Assembly (NCBI GenBank): GCA_038744685.1
Contig: JBCDMB010000009.1
Coordinates: 45,795-109,794 of the forward strand
From: Verrucomicrobiota bacterium
GTDB lineage: Bacteria > Verrucomicrobiota > Verrucomicrobiia > Opitutales > Puniceicoccaceae
Direction of reading: 5' to 3'
DNA: 64,000 nucleotides
The position numbers and the translations under genes are program-made. Below are positions 46,075 through 55,307 of this stretch, piece by piece. Positions within the stretch are counted from its first letter, which is position 1. Every line of letters begins with the position of its first letter. Below the pieces are notes generated by a model. It was not told where the DNA came from and did not search any database. It saw only the letters and a list, made by a program, of their open reading frames with translations.

Positions 46075-47345
46075 TGGTTACTGACGAGGGATACATGGAC
46101 ATGGACCTCCTGCGGTTTACAACCGCCGGGAGTGTCGACGACGGGAAGAGCACTTTGATCGGGCGTTTGATGTTCGACACGAAGACAATCTTTGAAGACC
46201 AGCTCGAAGCGATAGAAAAGAGCAGTAAGCAGCGTGGAGACGAGAATGTTAATCTTGCTCTGTTGACTGATGGTTTACGCGCTGAAAGGGAGCAGGGGAT
46301 CACGATCGATGTGGCGTATCGTTACTTTGCCACGCCGAAGCGAAAGTTTATTATCGCTGATACTCCCGGGCACATTCAATACACCCGGAACATGGTAACT
46401 GGTGCCTCAACGGCGAATCTCGCAATCATTTTGATTGATGCAAGAAAAGGTGTGATTGAGCAGACCTGTCGGCACTCCTTCATCGCTTCCCTCCTTCGGA
46501 TCGAGCATGTGGTGCTTTGTATCAACAAAATGGATCTCGTCGACTACTCTGAGGAACGTTACCTCGAGATTGTAAGCGAGTTCACTGATTTTGCTTCACG
46601 CCTGCAGATTAAAGATATGACTTTTATTCCGATCAGTGCGCTTCACGGAGACAACGTGGTGAACCGATCTGAAAACACGCCTTGGTATGAGGGGGCCTCG
46701 CTTCTTTACCATCTCGAGAATGTCTACATCGGACCGGATGCAAACCATGTTGACGCCCGCTTACCCGTGCAGTGGGTGATCAGGCCTCATTCCGAAAAGT
46801 ATCACGATTATCGCGGCTATGCAGGACGTATCGCAGGGGGAGTCTTCAAGCCTGGTGATGAAGTGACTGTCTTGCCCTCTGGTTTCGTATCGAAGATCGA
46901 ATCAATTGATCGCTACGAGGAGAAGGTCGAAGAAGCGTTTTCGCCGATGTCAGTGGCTATTCGTCTTGAGGACGAAATCGATATCAGCAGGGGAGACATG
47001 ATTGTGAAGCCAAACAACCAGCCAAATGTTACCCAGGATGTGGACGCGATGATTTGTTGGTTCTCTGCCGAAAACAAGCTTCAGCCAAGAGGGAAGTATG
47101 TGATTCGCCATACGACAAAAACCGCGAAAACGGTGGTGAAGAACATCCAGTATAAGGTCGACATCAACACCCTTCACAAAATTGAAGATGACCTTTCGAT
47201 TGGGATGAATGATATTGCCCGGGTGCAGCTACGAACGTCAGAACCTCTATTCACGGATTCCTACCGAAGAAACCGGATCACAGGGAGTTTTATCTTGATT
47301 GAAGAGTTTACGAACAAGACGGTCGCTGCTGGCATGATACGTTAA
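46074..47345 (+). CDS. cysN: sulfate adenylyltransferase subunit 1 (GTPase)
   Basis: GTPase subunit that drives APS formation by CysD. The 423 residues are elongation-factor-like: G1 SVDDGKSTLIGRL (20-32), G3 DTPGHIQY, G4 NKMDLVDY, then the beta-barrel domains (PHSEKYHDYRGYAGRIAGG). There is no fused CysC domain, in keeping with the separate cysC gene upstream. The ATG at 46074 is part of a TGATG overlap with cysD. Confidence 0.96.
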   Translation: MVTDEGYMDMDLLRFTTAGSVDDGKSTLIGRLMFDTKTIFEDQLEAIEKSSKQRGDENVNLALLTDGLRAEREQGITIDVAYRYFATPKRKFIIADTPGHIQYTRNMVTGASTANLAIILIDARKGVIEQTCRHSFIASLLRIEHVVLCINKMDLVDYSEERYLEIVSEFTDFASRLQIKDMTFIPISALHGDNVVNRSENTPWYEGASLLYHLENVYIGPDANHVDARLPVQWVIRPHSEKYHDYRGYAGRIAGGVFKPGDEVTVLPSGFVSKIESIDRYEEKVEEAFSPMSVAIRLEDEIDISRGDMIVKPNNQPNVTQDVDAMICWFSAENKLQPRGKYVIRHTTKTAKTVVKNIQYKVDINTLHKIEDDLSIGMNDIARVQLRTSEPLFTDSYRRNRITGSFILIEEFTNKTVAAGMIR

Positions 47346-47367
47346 GGGTATCCAAAGGGGACAATCC

Positions 47368-48330
47368 ATGGATGGTTCGTTCCTCGGAGTTCTAGGTGTC
47401 ACCCTTCCGGTTTTTCTCCTCGTAGGCCTGGGGATCTTTCTCAGGGGGAAGGCACTTCTGGGCGAAGAGAGTGAACGTTCACTACTGAGAGTCGTCGTTT
47501 TAGTCTTTTATCCTGCTTTGATTTTCGAGGCAGTAGCCCCTTCGGAAATCCCTCTTCCAGTAAGCCTAGTCACCTTGTCTGTAAGCACAGGGGCCATCTC
47601 AATCCTACTGGGTTTTTGGGTATCATGGGTGTTCGCCCCAAGGTTCGGTCTTCAGGAGGGGAGCGGAAGGAGAGCCTTCTCGTTTGCAACTGGCGTCTAC
47701 AACTACGGCTACCTTCCCATTCCACTGGTGATCGCGTTTTACGGAGCATCCGATGGGACCCTGGCGACTCTTTTTGTCTTCAATGCAGGTGTAGATTTAG
47801 CGTTCTGGTCAGTGGGAGTGTTGATCATCCAAGGGGCATTCAATCGAGGCAGTTTCAAGAAGTTGATCAATCCACCGCTACTTGGATTGATAGTCGGGCT
47901 CGGTTTTCACTACTCGGGTCTTTACGGCTATTTGCCGGGATTTGTTCGAGTATTTCTCGGTTACCTTGCGACGATTGCAGTTCCCCTTGGGATCATTCTG
48001 GCGGGTTGTTCGATAGGCGGCTTATTGCGAAAGGACGTTTTCCGTTCCGGGTGGAATGTGGTTTACGGAGCGTGCCTCGTTCGCCTGTTTATCCTTCCTA
48101 TTCTGTTTCTTTTAGTGGCAGTGCTGCTACCTCTCCCGAGTGAGCTCTCTCGTGTCGTGCTGATTCAGGCTGCTATGCCGGCGGGTCTTTTTCCGGTAAT
48201 TGTGACGGCCTTTTACGGAGGCAGGAAAGATGTTGCCGTAAGGGTGGCGGTCTCCACGATTGTCGTGTCTGTCTTGACAACGCCCCTCTGGATCAGCGTC
48301 GCAAAATTCTTTTATCCGGGTATTCTTTAG
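47368..48330 (+). CDS. AEC-family (auxin efflux carrier-type) transporter
   Basis: A 320-residue integral membrane protein with about ten helices in the bile acid/AEC inverted-repeat fold. PVFLLVGLGIFLRGKALLGE near 15-34; FATGVYNYGYLPIPLVIAFYG near 105-125; QAAMPAGLFPVIVTAFYGG near the end. Family members are proton-coupled exporters or importers of small organic acids and malonate-like solutes; the substrate here is unknown. AAAGGGG ribosome site. Sits between cysN and hisH. Confidence 0.88.
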   Translation: MDGSFLGVLGVTLPVFLLVGLGIFLRGKALLGEESERSLLRVVVLVFYPALIFEAVAPSEIPLPVSLVTLSVSTGAISILLGFWVSWVFAPRFGLQEGSGRRAFSFATGVYNYGYLPIPLVIAFYGASDGTLATLFVFNAGVDLAFWSVGVLIIQGAFNRGSFKKLINPPLLGLIVGLGFHYSGLYGYLPGFVRVFLGYLATIAVPLGIILAGCSIGGLLRKDVFRSGWNVVYGACLVRLFILPILFLLVAVLLPLPSELSRVVLIQAAMPAGLFPVIVTAFYGGRKDVAVRVAVSTIVVSVLTTPLWISVAKFFYPGIL

Positions 48331-48410
48331 GAGGAATTTCCCTTGCGATCCGTGGTTTGGTCTTTTCCCTTTTTCCCGTGGAGAGGTTAGCCGAACGATG
48401 TTGCGAACCC

Positions 48411-49046
48411 GTGAAGGTCGCTGTGATTGATTACGGCATGGGTAATCTGCGAAGCGTTGGGAAAGCCTTCGAGGCGGTTGGAGGAGAGGTTTCTGTTGTT
48501 GAGAGTCCATGTCCTGAGGGAAACTTGGATGCGCTGGTTCTGCCTGGGGTTGGAGCTCTCGGTGATTGCGTAGACGCTCTTCGAGAGACCGGAATGGACG
48601 AATGGATTCGGAATTGGATCAAAGAGGACCGGCCGTTTTTTGGAATTTGTTTGGGTTTCCAGGCCCTCTTTGATCACTCCGAAGAGGGAAACGTAAAAGG
48701 GTTGGGTATATTCAGTGGACGGGTAGAGAGATTTCGGATCAACCCCTCCCTAAAGGTTCCTCACATGGGTTGGAACTCCGTTCGATTTCTTCAGAAAGAC
48801 GACCCGTTTCAGAAACATTTGTGTAGCGGTGACCAGTTTTATTTTGATCACACCTACTGCGTTGTGCCCGATGAGAAAAAGTGGATATGGTGTAGCACGG
48901 ATTACGGTGGAGAGTTTGCGAGTGGAATCGCGAGCGGGAATTGCGTCGCCACCCAGTTTCATCCGGAGAAAAGTCAGGCTAAAGGTTTGCAAATCTACCG
49001 AAATTTTCTGAACCATGCGGGGAGCAACTCGGGAGTATGCTCCTGA
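48411..49046 (+). CDS. hisH: imidazole glycerol phosphate synthase, glutamine amidotransferase subunit
   Basis: Supplies ammonia from glutamine to HisF. The 211 residues have VAVIDYGMGNLRSVGKAFE (3-21), the catalytic Cys in FFGICLGFQAL, and the His-Glu pair in TQFHPEKSQ. GTG 48411 gives the standard N-terminus; there is no strong ribosome site, and upstream codons from 48357 look untranslated. Its partner hisF is at 26320 on the other strand. Confidence 0.95.
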   Translation: MKVAVIDYGMGNLRSVGKAFEAVGGEVSVVESPCPEGNLDALVLPGVGALGDCVDALRETGMDEWIRNWIKEDRPFFGICLGFQALFDHSEEGNVKGLGIFSGRVERFRINPSLKVPHMGWNSVRFLQKDDPFQKHLCSGDQFYFDHTYCVVPDEKKWIWCSTDYGGEFASGIASGNCVATQFHPEKSQAKGLQIYRNFLNHAGSNSGVCS

Positions 49047-49073
49047 CCTATGGTGATTTGACCGATTAATTCT

Positions 49074-50369
49074 ATGGAAGACAAAGCAACCCTCTCGATT
49101 GGTGACAAATCCTATGATTGTCCCGTGATAACGGGAACCGAGGATGAAAAAGCTTTTGATATACGAAAGATCCGAGCGGAGTCCGGATTCATTTCCTTCG
49201 ATGAGGGTTATGGAAACACGGGATCGTGTCAGAGTGAGATCACTTACATCGATGGAGAGAAGGGAATCTTACGTTATCGCGGTTATCCGATTGAGGAGCT
49301 TGCGGCTGGTTCATCATTTCTTGAGAGCACCTACCTGATCATTTACGGAGAACTTCCTTCGGAGGGCGAGTTGGAGAAGTTCAGACAGAAAGTCCGGAGC
49401 AACGCTGCAATCCACACAGGGATGAAGGACCACTTTGACGGCTTTCCACTGAACGCCAATCCCATGGCAGTCCTCTCGGCGATGCTAAATTCCCTGGGAT
49501 GCTACTATCCGGAAATGGCGACAAACAATCGTCAACAAGACTTGGACCAATTCGATGAGGCTGCGGCGGTCCTGATTTCGAAGGTAAGGACGATTGCGGC
49601 TTTGTCTTACCGGATGAGAATGGGTAAGCCGTTTGTTTACCCGAAGAAGAACGTTCGCTACTGCGATAACTTCCTTCACATGATGTTCTCGGACCCGTAC
49701 GACGAGTTTGAAGACACCGCAGGATTGTCAGAAGCACTCGATTTGTTTCTGCTTCTGCATGCCGACCACGAGCAGAATTGCAGCACCTCAACGGTGCGGA
49801 TGGTGGCTAGTGGAGGAGCAAATCTTTTCGCTTCCGTTTCGGCGGGGGTATGCGCTCTCTGGGGACCTTCCCACGGGGGTGCGAACCAAGCAGTGATTTC
49901 GATGCTCGAGCAGATCCACGAGTCGGGCGATGACGGCATGAAATTTATCGAGGCTGCCAAATCGGGCAAGGCGAAGTTGATGGGTTTTGGCCACCGGGTT
50001 TACAAGAATTATGATCCCCGCGCCAAGATACTTGGGGAAGCGGCTGAGAGGGTGCTTTCAGCCGTTGGTGTCGAGGAGGATCCACTGTTGAAAATAGCGC
50101 GCAACCTCGAACGGACCGCTTTAGAGGACGAATATTTTGTGGAGCGAAAGCTGTATCCCAATGTTGATTTTTACAGTGGCCTTATCTTGAAAGCCGCCGG
50201 TATACCGGTCGAGTTTTTCACGGTCATGTTTGCGATCGGCCGGATGCCTGGGTGGTTGGCAAATTGGCGCGAAATTGCGAGTGATCCAAAGAGTCGAATT
50301 CATCGTCCGCGTCAGATTTACCAGGGTCCGGCTCTCAGGAGTTACGTTCCCGTTGTTAAAAGAAGCTAA
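49074..50369 (+). CDS. gltA: citrate synthase (type II)
   Basis: Condenses oxaloacetate and acetyl-CoA in the TCA cycle. The 431 residues include [20 protein letters not shown] (N-terminal type II marker), the His residues in [11 protein letters not shown] and [25 protein letters not shown], and the catalytic Asp in VDFYSG. 27 bp after hisH. Ends upstream of a hairpin at 50384. Confidence 0.97.
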   Translation: MEDKATLSIGDKSYDCPVITGTEDEKAFDIRKIRAESGFISFDEGYGNTGSCQSEITYIDGEKGILRYRGYPIEELAAGSSFLESTYLIIYGELPSEGELEKFRQKVRSNAAIHTGMKDHFDGFPLNANPMAVLSAMLNSLGCYYPEMATNNRQQDLDQFDEAAAVLISKVRTIAALSYRMRMGKPFVYPKKNVRYCDNFLHMMFSDPYDEFEDTAGLSEALDLFLLLHADHEQNCSTSTVRMVASGGANLFASVSAGVCALWGPSHGGANQAVISMLEQIHESGDDGMKFIEAAKSGKAKLMGFGHRVYKNYDPRAKILGEAAERVLSAVGVEEDPLLKIARNLERTALEDEYFVERKLYPNVDFYSGLILKAAGIPVEFFTVMFAIGRMPGWLANWREIASDPKSRIHRPRQIYQGPALRSYVPVVKRS

Positions 50370-50383
50370 GCTGCAGGTGAATC

Positions 50384-50406
50384 CGTTTTTGTGATTCGCA
50401 AAAACG
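50384..50406. terminator. possible hairpin terminator after gltA
   Basis: CGTTTTTG (50384-50391), loop TGATTCG, CAAAAACG (50399-50406): an 8-bp stem between convergent gltA and the lpoB-like gene. A-T rich without a clear T run, so weak. Confidence 0.35.
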
Positions 50407-50516
50407 CTGACCTTTCGGAGCCAAGAGTCTTCCCAATCTGGTGGCCTCGTGGACAGCGGTTTTCTAACCCCCCGCGTCTGTCGGATGCCAAGATGAAAAG
50501 GCCTTGAATGGACCTT

Positions 50517-51116
50517 CTACCAGCCGACTCTCGGTCTCCTACCCTGTTTGGTTATGTCGACTTGGTCCTCCCACACGGCTAGCCCAGTCGCGATTTCGGT
50601 CAAAGAGAGCTGAAAGGTAAACGTCATCTGCTGGACACTGCCTGCAGTTGCACGGGTTTCGATGAGCCGCCCGGAAAGTGAGTATCCTGGTTGCACGGCG
50701 GGTGAACCGTCGCCGCCACTCCTGAACGACTCATAGGCAGCTTGGTCTTTCGCTAATGGATCTTCAGCAGTGCCGCCAAGACCTACCGTGGTCGTCGTGA
50801 CTGCTTTACCACTTTGATTGAGTGCTACCCGAATTTGTTTGGTAAGCAGATTGGTGTCCACCTGCTGCGAGGTATTGTTGACAATCCTGCTGATCGCGAG
50901 GACAGCTGGTTGCTGTGCCGACCGATCGAGCACTCCGGAAGCGAGTAGGTTCTGGACCATCTGATCCGCTGCATTCGCCCAGTCCTGAATGTCGATTTCG
51001 TTTACGGTGACGATGGTGTTAGGGCCTGTCGGATCGACATACCTGGCACCACCACCGCATCCGGTGAAAAGAAGAAAAACCGGAAAAGTGAGGAAAACTA
51101 AGAGACTTTTGATCAT
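50517..51116 (-). CDS. lpoB: LpoB-like lipoprotein (penicillin-binding protein activator)
   Basis: A 199-residue lipoprotein: signal peptide with lipobox LFTGC (Cys20), then an LpoB-type domain (IDIQDWANAADQMVQNLLAS, VLAISRIVNNTSQQVDTNLL, YSLSGRLIETRATAGSVQQM, TFQLSLTEIATGLAVWEDQV). LpoB in E. coli reaches from the outer membrane to activate PBP1B. The start is the ATG giving MIKSLL; the frame is open 59 codons upstream. Last gene of a five-gene operon with a YcfL-like lipoprotein, as in other Gram-negatives. Confidence 0.9.
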   Translation of the reverse strand: MIKSLLVFLTFPVFLLFTGCGGGARYVDPTGPNTIVTVNEIDIQDWANAADQMVQNLLASGVLDRSAQQPAVLAISRIVNNTSQQVDTNLLTKQIRVALNQSGKAVTTTTVGLGGTAEDPLAKDQAAYESFRSGGDGSPAVQPGYSLSGRLIETRATAGSVQQMTFTFQLSLTEIATGLAVWEDQVDITKQGRRPRVGW

Positions 51117-51142
51117 GGAAAGACGCGTAGCGGATTGTCGGG

Positions 51143-51556
51143 TTAGTTGGTTTCGCGAAGACTTAGACGGAAGTCGACCACGTTGGGGTTTGGCGCAGTG
51201 GCCGCAATAGAGATGGTTTGTCCTCCTTCGATACTGGAAGGACGCCAAATCGGCTTGGGGCTCGTCACCATCATGCCGTTTTGTTGGATCCACTGGAATT
51301 GGTAGGCAAAGGATCTGGGTCTGACCTGGCGATTTCGGAAAGTCACTTGGACCTGCAGGAGATCGCCTGCCGTCGCCTCATTCACTGAGACAAGCGAAAG
51401 TCGTTTTTCCAGATTGCTATCGAAGACATCGATCCTCGCATCTACCAGGTTAGGCGTTGCCTGACCCGTCTCCCGTTCGATCGTGTTTGTGGGAGTGCTG
51501 CATCCAAGAAGGAGTAACAAGATCACAGAGATGGATAGGATTAACGAAGCTTTCAT
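51143..51556 (-). CDS. YcfL-like lipoprotein (DUF1425)
   Basis: A 137-residue lipoprotein: signal peptide with lipobox LLLGC (Cys19), then the DUF1425 beta-sandwich pattern (LSLVSVNEATAGDLLQVQVT ... YQFQWIQQNGMMV ... PKPIWRPSSIEGGQTISIAA). Known to sit next to lpoB in many species with unknown role. The start overlaps the stop of the upstream COG3014-like gene by ATGA; 26 bp before lpoB. Confidence 0.88.
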   Translation of the reverse strand: MKASLILSISVILLLLLGCSTPTNTIERETGQATPNLVDARIDVFDSNLEKRLSLVSVNEATAGDLLQVQVTFRNRQVRPRSFAYQFQWIQQNGMMVTSPKPIWRPSSIEGGQTISIAATAPNPNVVDFRLSLRETN

Positions 51557-53118
51557 TGTAAACGGAATTGATGGATCACGGGGTTGTTCGCACTGGCTGT
51601 GACTCTTGCATGAACGACCAACACATTGCCTTCTTCGAGAGAAACTTCAACCTTTTGGTTGCTTCCGGCGAATTGGATGAGGAGCTTGCGATCCGAGGGC
51701 ATGGGTACCCGAACACCTTGAATCTGCTTGGGTAGCGTAAACCAAGTTCGTAAGTCTGGCTGATTCGTTATCGCTTGGTAGAAGATACCAAACACGTCGA
51801 TCAATGCCTGGGCAGCCGAGCCATCTTTTGCTTGGCTGCGAGCGGCATAGAACAATGCTGCTTTGCTGGCTGCGGCGACGATCGATTGAGTAATGACGAG
51901 CGACTCTTGGTCATTGAACTCTTGCGCGATCACCTGATCGATGTCTGCAATGAGAGAGGTCTGGAAGGCCTCCCCGCCTACAGTTACGGAAGCAGAGGAG
52001 GGAAAATTCGGCTGGAACCGGAGCACTGGAAAAGAGGCGGCAAAAAAGGGGACACTCCCGCTACCAAAAATGAAGAGGGGAAGCTCTATATCGATGGATT
52101 CGCGAAAAGGAGAGAGTCCTGTCTCCAGTAGAATCACCACGGAATCCGGCTGACCGTTGCCATTTACAATATCTTTTGCGAGTTGGAACTCGCTGCGGAG
52201 CCAAATGGAATCAGGATTAAGGCTACTGGTTCTCTCAATGCTTTTTAGGCCTCTCTCGAGGTCGGATGAGTCGACTCCCTGATTCAGGAAAAAGAGTCCG
52301 TCGAGATAGACGGAGAACGGATTTACGTAGGGGGCATAGGACTTCATATTTCGAGTCGGTCCATAAATTTCAGAGAGTTTCCTTTGGGTGACTGGATCGT
52401 TTTCGATTCGACTGACATTGATTTGGTCTCCGTCTTCTCGCCTCCCTCTTTCAATTTCGCTCTGAACCTGTTCAATTCTCTTGGAGTTCTCTTCTACTGC
52501 GCGCTGCTGGCTGTTGTAAGCACGGTTTAGAGAGACCCGAGCAGCGGCAAAATCTCCGGCGTTTAAATAGTTTAAGGCAGAGTAGGTGTGGAGCATGATT
52601 CGGTCGTAAGTGCGGGCCCGGTACTGCGTCATTCCCGGATTCACCAGAAGAGCAATGCCCGCCTGCGAGATCTGGAAAGAAGCCTCTTGGTCCATCTCCT
52701 GAATGCGGGTCCACGTCTTGTCGTAGGTTTCCTGGCTGAGCTCTAGTTGATCGATATTTCGGAGAAGGGTACCTTCTTCCAAACCGAGAAGAACCCTGTC
52801 GCGGCTCCCTTCTTTGTCGTTGACTAGCTTCTTTCCATCCTGAGCTGCCTTTTCCCAGGAACCTAGAGCCCAGCTCTGGCGAGTGGCAGCCACCTTGTCG
52901 TTGTAGGTGCTGCATCCGCTCAGAAGAAGAATCAGAATGAAAGAGGTCAGGAGTCTGGAGAAGCGCCACTCGTAGGCTCCATCTCCGACAGGAAGGGTCG
53001 AACTTTCTATATCATCGACTTTAGTAGGCCGATGCCACTCCTGACGGCTTTTTAGCTCTACGCCAAAAGCAGCCGCATCTTTTTCATTGGGTCCATGCAG
53101 TTCAACCGCAGCGCGCAT
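51553..53118 (-). CDS. COG3014-like lipoprotein with TPR-type helices
   Basis: A 521-residue protein of the group found beside lpoB and ycfL in many Gram-negatives. After a lipobox LLSGC (Cys69) come helical repeats (SWALGSWEKAAQDGKKLVND, MLHTYSALNYLNAGDFAAARVS) and a beta-rich C-terminal part (LPLFIFGSGSVPFFAASF ... GVRVPMPSDRKLLIQFAGSN). Unusually the only ATG lies 50-60 residues before the signal-like helix, and no GTG or TTG is available nearer. Either the real start is a rarer codon, or the annotated 5' part is damaged. Confidence 0.8.
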   Translation of the reverse strand: MRAAVELHGPNEKDAAAFGVELKSRQEWHRPTKVDDIESSTLPVGDGAYEWRFSRLLTSFILILLLSGCSTYNDKVAATRQSWALGSWEKAAQDGKKLVNDKEGSRDRVLLGLEEGTLLRNIDQLELSQETYDKTWTRIQEMDQEASFQISQAGIALLVNPGMTQYRARTYDRIMLHTYSALNYLNAGDFAAARVSLNRAYNSQQRAVEENSKRIEQVQSEIERGRREDGDQINVSRIENDPVTQRKLSEIYGPTRNMKSYAPYVNPFSVYLDGLFFLNQGVDSSDLERGLKSIERTSSLNPDSIWLRSEFQLAKDIVNGNGQPDSVVILLETGLSPFRESIDIELPLFIFGSGSVPFFAASFPVLRFQPNFPSSASVTVGGEAFQTSLIADIDQVIAQEFNDQESLVITQSIVAAASKAALFYAARSQAKDGSAAQALIDVFGIFYQAITNQPDLRTWFTLPKQIQGVRVPMPSDRKLLIQFAGSNQKVEVSLEEGNVLVVHARVTASANNPVIHQFRLQ

Positions 53119-53143
53119 GGAAGAGAAATCTATGGAGCGGGAA

Positions 53144-54043
53144 TTATTCCGCCGGACGGACGATCTGGCTTTTTTCTACGCCATAGTCCTCAATGATCTC
53201 CGCACGGGTTACCCGTGGCAGAACCTCGATCACTTTGACCTTGCCCACTTCTGCTTCGACAGAACCGAGTGACTCTCCGGTGTCTGGATCGACCATCTCC
53301 TCGCCTTCGGCAAAAACCCTCCAGACCTCACCGGGCGAGATATCAAATCCATCTCCTCGATTGAACATGACGATCTTACCGGTTACACCGACAATGCGGG
53401 CAGGAAAAAGAACATCCACAACCCTATTGGATACGTTGTCTGCAGCCGCCTTGCTGATTGCTCCGAGAAGGTTGTCTGACATCTCTCCCGACCGCACCGA
53501 CTGGTAGGACGGCTCGTCTTCGATATCCTGTTCAGTGGTCTCGACTCGTGCGGATTCGAGAAGCCTTCCCGAGGTAGTGTCGTAGATTTTGGCGACCGCG
53601 CCTATCCGAATGATCCGCTTGGTAACCGACTGGCCGATTGCCTCGAAGGTGGCGGTCTCCTCGTAGTCCTGAAAATCACTGATCGTGGTCACGACGAGGT
53701 ACTTCACGCCGCCCAACCGGAAGGCCTCGGCGGTGTTGGGATCATTGAGGTCCAAATTGCCGGACCCTGCGAGATTCTGCTCCGCTAAAATCGCGGAGAG
53801 GTCACTGCGGGCGAATAGATCGAATCGACGGGTTTGCTGAAAGGAGTTCACCATCTCGGAATCAATTGCCTCCACAACACGGTTGAGTTCGATCGTGCTA
53901 TTTGACCGACGAGCTTCAGCTTCGACTCCGGGATTCACTTCAACCGGACCTATCGCAAGAGAGAGTTTGCCTGATCCGTCGGTCTGGGCGTGGAGAGAGA
54001 CCGCAGAAAGGAGGAAGACTACTGAAAGAATGTTTCGTTTCAT
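53144..54043 (-). CDS. CsgG-like secreted envelope protein
   Basis: A 299-residue protein: signal peptide MKRNILSVVFLLSAVSLHAQ, then a CsgG/curli-assembly-like core (LSLAIGPVEVNPG; DLFARSDLSAILAEQNLAGS; LGGVKYLVVTTISDFQDYEE; KIYDTTSGRLLESARVETTE) and a small C-terminal beta domain (VTGKIVMFNRGDGFDISPGE). It has no lipobox, unlike E. coli CsgG. CsgG-like domains are common in LpoB-related periplasmic proteins, and this gene is in the same operon. Confidence 0.82.
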   Translation of the reverse strand: MKRNILSVVFLLSAVSLHAQTDGSGKLSLAIGPVEVNPGVEAEARRSNSTIELNRVVEAIDSEMVNSFQQTRRFDLFARSDLSAILAEQNLAGSGNLDLNDPNTAEAFRLGGVKYLVVTTISDFQDYEETATFEAIGQSVTKRIIRIGAVAKIYDTTSGRLLESARVETTEQDIEDEPSYQSVRSGEMSDNLLGAISKAAADNVSNRVVDVLFPARIVGVTGKIVMFNRGDGFDISPGEVWRVFAEGEEMVDPDTGESLGSVEAEVGKVKVIEVLPRVTRAEIIEDYGVEKSQIVRPAE

Positions 54044-54051
54044 GATCTTAA

Positions 54052-55143
54052 TTACTGCTTGGGATTATCACCAAGTAGGGTCCTGTTGTTTTGCTCGATG
54101 GTGATGGCTTCATCCGTATCGACCTTGATGTCTGATTTGGCATCCTGCCTGATGTCCCAACGGAGACCGCTCTGCGCAAACATCTGGGCGATCCCGAGAA
54201 TGCGTTCCGCCTCGGCGTCCGTCAAGACCCGCTCGCTGCGCAAGCCCTCGAGGAAGGCGGATTGTTCCCGGAAGCGCTGAATTTCTGCGTCTGTAGCTGA
54301 CATCCGGACCGTCAAGTCCATGTCCTCACGCACGTTCACGGTGCGTTGCCAGTCATCAAATCCTTCGCGCTGGAGAGTAATTTCGTGAAGACCGGGCGTC
54401 GCGGAAAGGCTACCGGGTGCGGATCCAACGGTCACCCCATCGACAAGCACGGTCACCGCATCAAGGGTTATGTCATTTCGCTCTCCCGTGACAAAAAGCT
54501 CTCCGGATTCAAGAGTCGTTACTTCCGGAACCGTCATCCCCATGCCTCTGGGAATGATCGTGAAAAGCACCTCGGCTCCCGCTTCTGAACTGCTGGAAAG
54601 GGAACTCGGAGAGACCGCCGCAGCGACTTCCTCACCGATTCGCTGGGCGGCGAGGCCGATCAGTTCGTTGGTCGTGTTGGCTACTGCAGTTACCGCACCT
54701 TCAGTAGCTCGAAGACCTTTTCTCACTTGCCCGTTTCCGCCTGTAAGAACGGAGCCGTCTGAGGCTTTGAGAAGCCGGTAGGAGAACGAGAGGGTGTAAA
54801 TGCGATTGGAAGTCTGCGTTCCGTAACCGGAGAACTCGCGAACCTCCTCGTTAAGGTTGCGGAGAGTAGAGACCAATGCGTACTCAGAATTGGCCTGACG
54901 AGCCTGGTTGAGCGTGGAGGCATCGCTGACTTTTTCGTCGCCAGTCTCCTCAGCGAACTGATCTCCGCGAACGTTGGGAGAAAATCCGTAGCCAGACAAT
55001 TCCGCTGCAAGCGCATCGCGAAAAGCGCTTGCCTGCACAGAGTCGATGTCTCCGTCCGCTACTCGGGAGATGACAAAGACTGATCCTCCCTGGTCGGCAA
55101 GCGACAGTGCGGGGAGTAGAAGAGAGAGGAGTAAAGATTTCAT
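54052..55143 (-). CDS. PEGA-domain secreted protein
   Basis: A 363-residue exported protein: signal peptide MKSLLLSLLLPALSLA; an N-terminal domain with a CsgG/LpoB-like flavour (GSVFVISRVADGDIDSVQAS; YALVSTLRNLNEEVREFSGY); a PEGA domain at about 235-280 (VTVLVDGVTVGSAPGSLSAT ... LQREGFDDWQRTV); and a C-terminal helical tail. ATG 55143 is chosen for its signal peptide. First gene of the operon that continues with the CsgG-like protein and the LpoB set, suggesting a five-part envelope complex. Confidence 0.82.
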   Translation of the reverse strand: MKSLLLSLLLPALSLADQGGSVFVISRVADGDIDSVQASAFRDALAAELSGYGFSPNVRGDQFAEETGDEKVSDASTLNQARQANSEYALVSTLRNLNEEVREFSGYGTQTSNRIYTLSFSYRLLKASDGSVLTGGNGQVRKGLRATEGAVTAVANTTNELIGLAAQRIGEEVAAAVSPSSLSSSSEAGAEVLFTIIPRGMGMTVPEVTTLESGELFVTGERNDITLDAVTVLVDGVTVGSAPGSLSATPGLHEITLQREGFDDWQRTVNVREDMDLTVRMSATDAEIQRFREQSAFLEGLRSERVLTDAEAERILGIAQMFAQSGLRWDIRQDAKSDIKVDTDEAITIEQNNRTLLGDNPKQ

Positions 55144-55307
55144 GATTTGGAGCAAGATAATGACCCAATAGAAGCGTGGGTGCAACCACAGTATCCGTTC
55201 AACAAGGTGCTCTGAGGGTAGTTTTGTCCGTTTCTAGGATTGGAGGAGTCCTTCAGATTCGATTGATCAGATTTGAACAAGCCGGATAACGAGGAAAGAC
55301 TGAAAGT

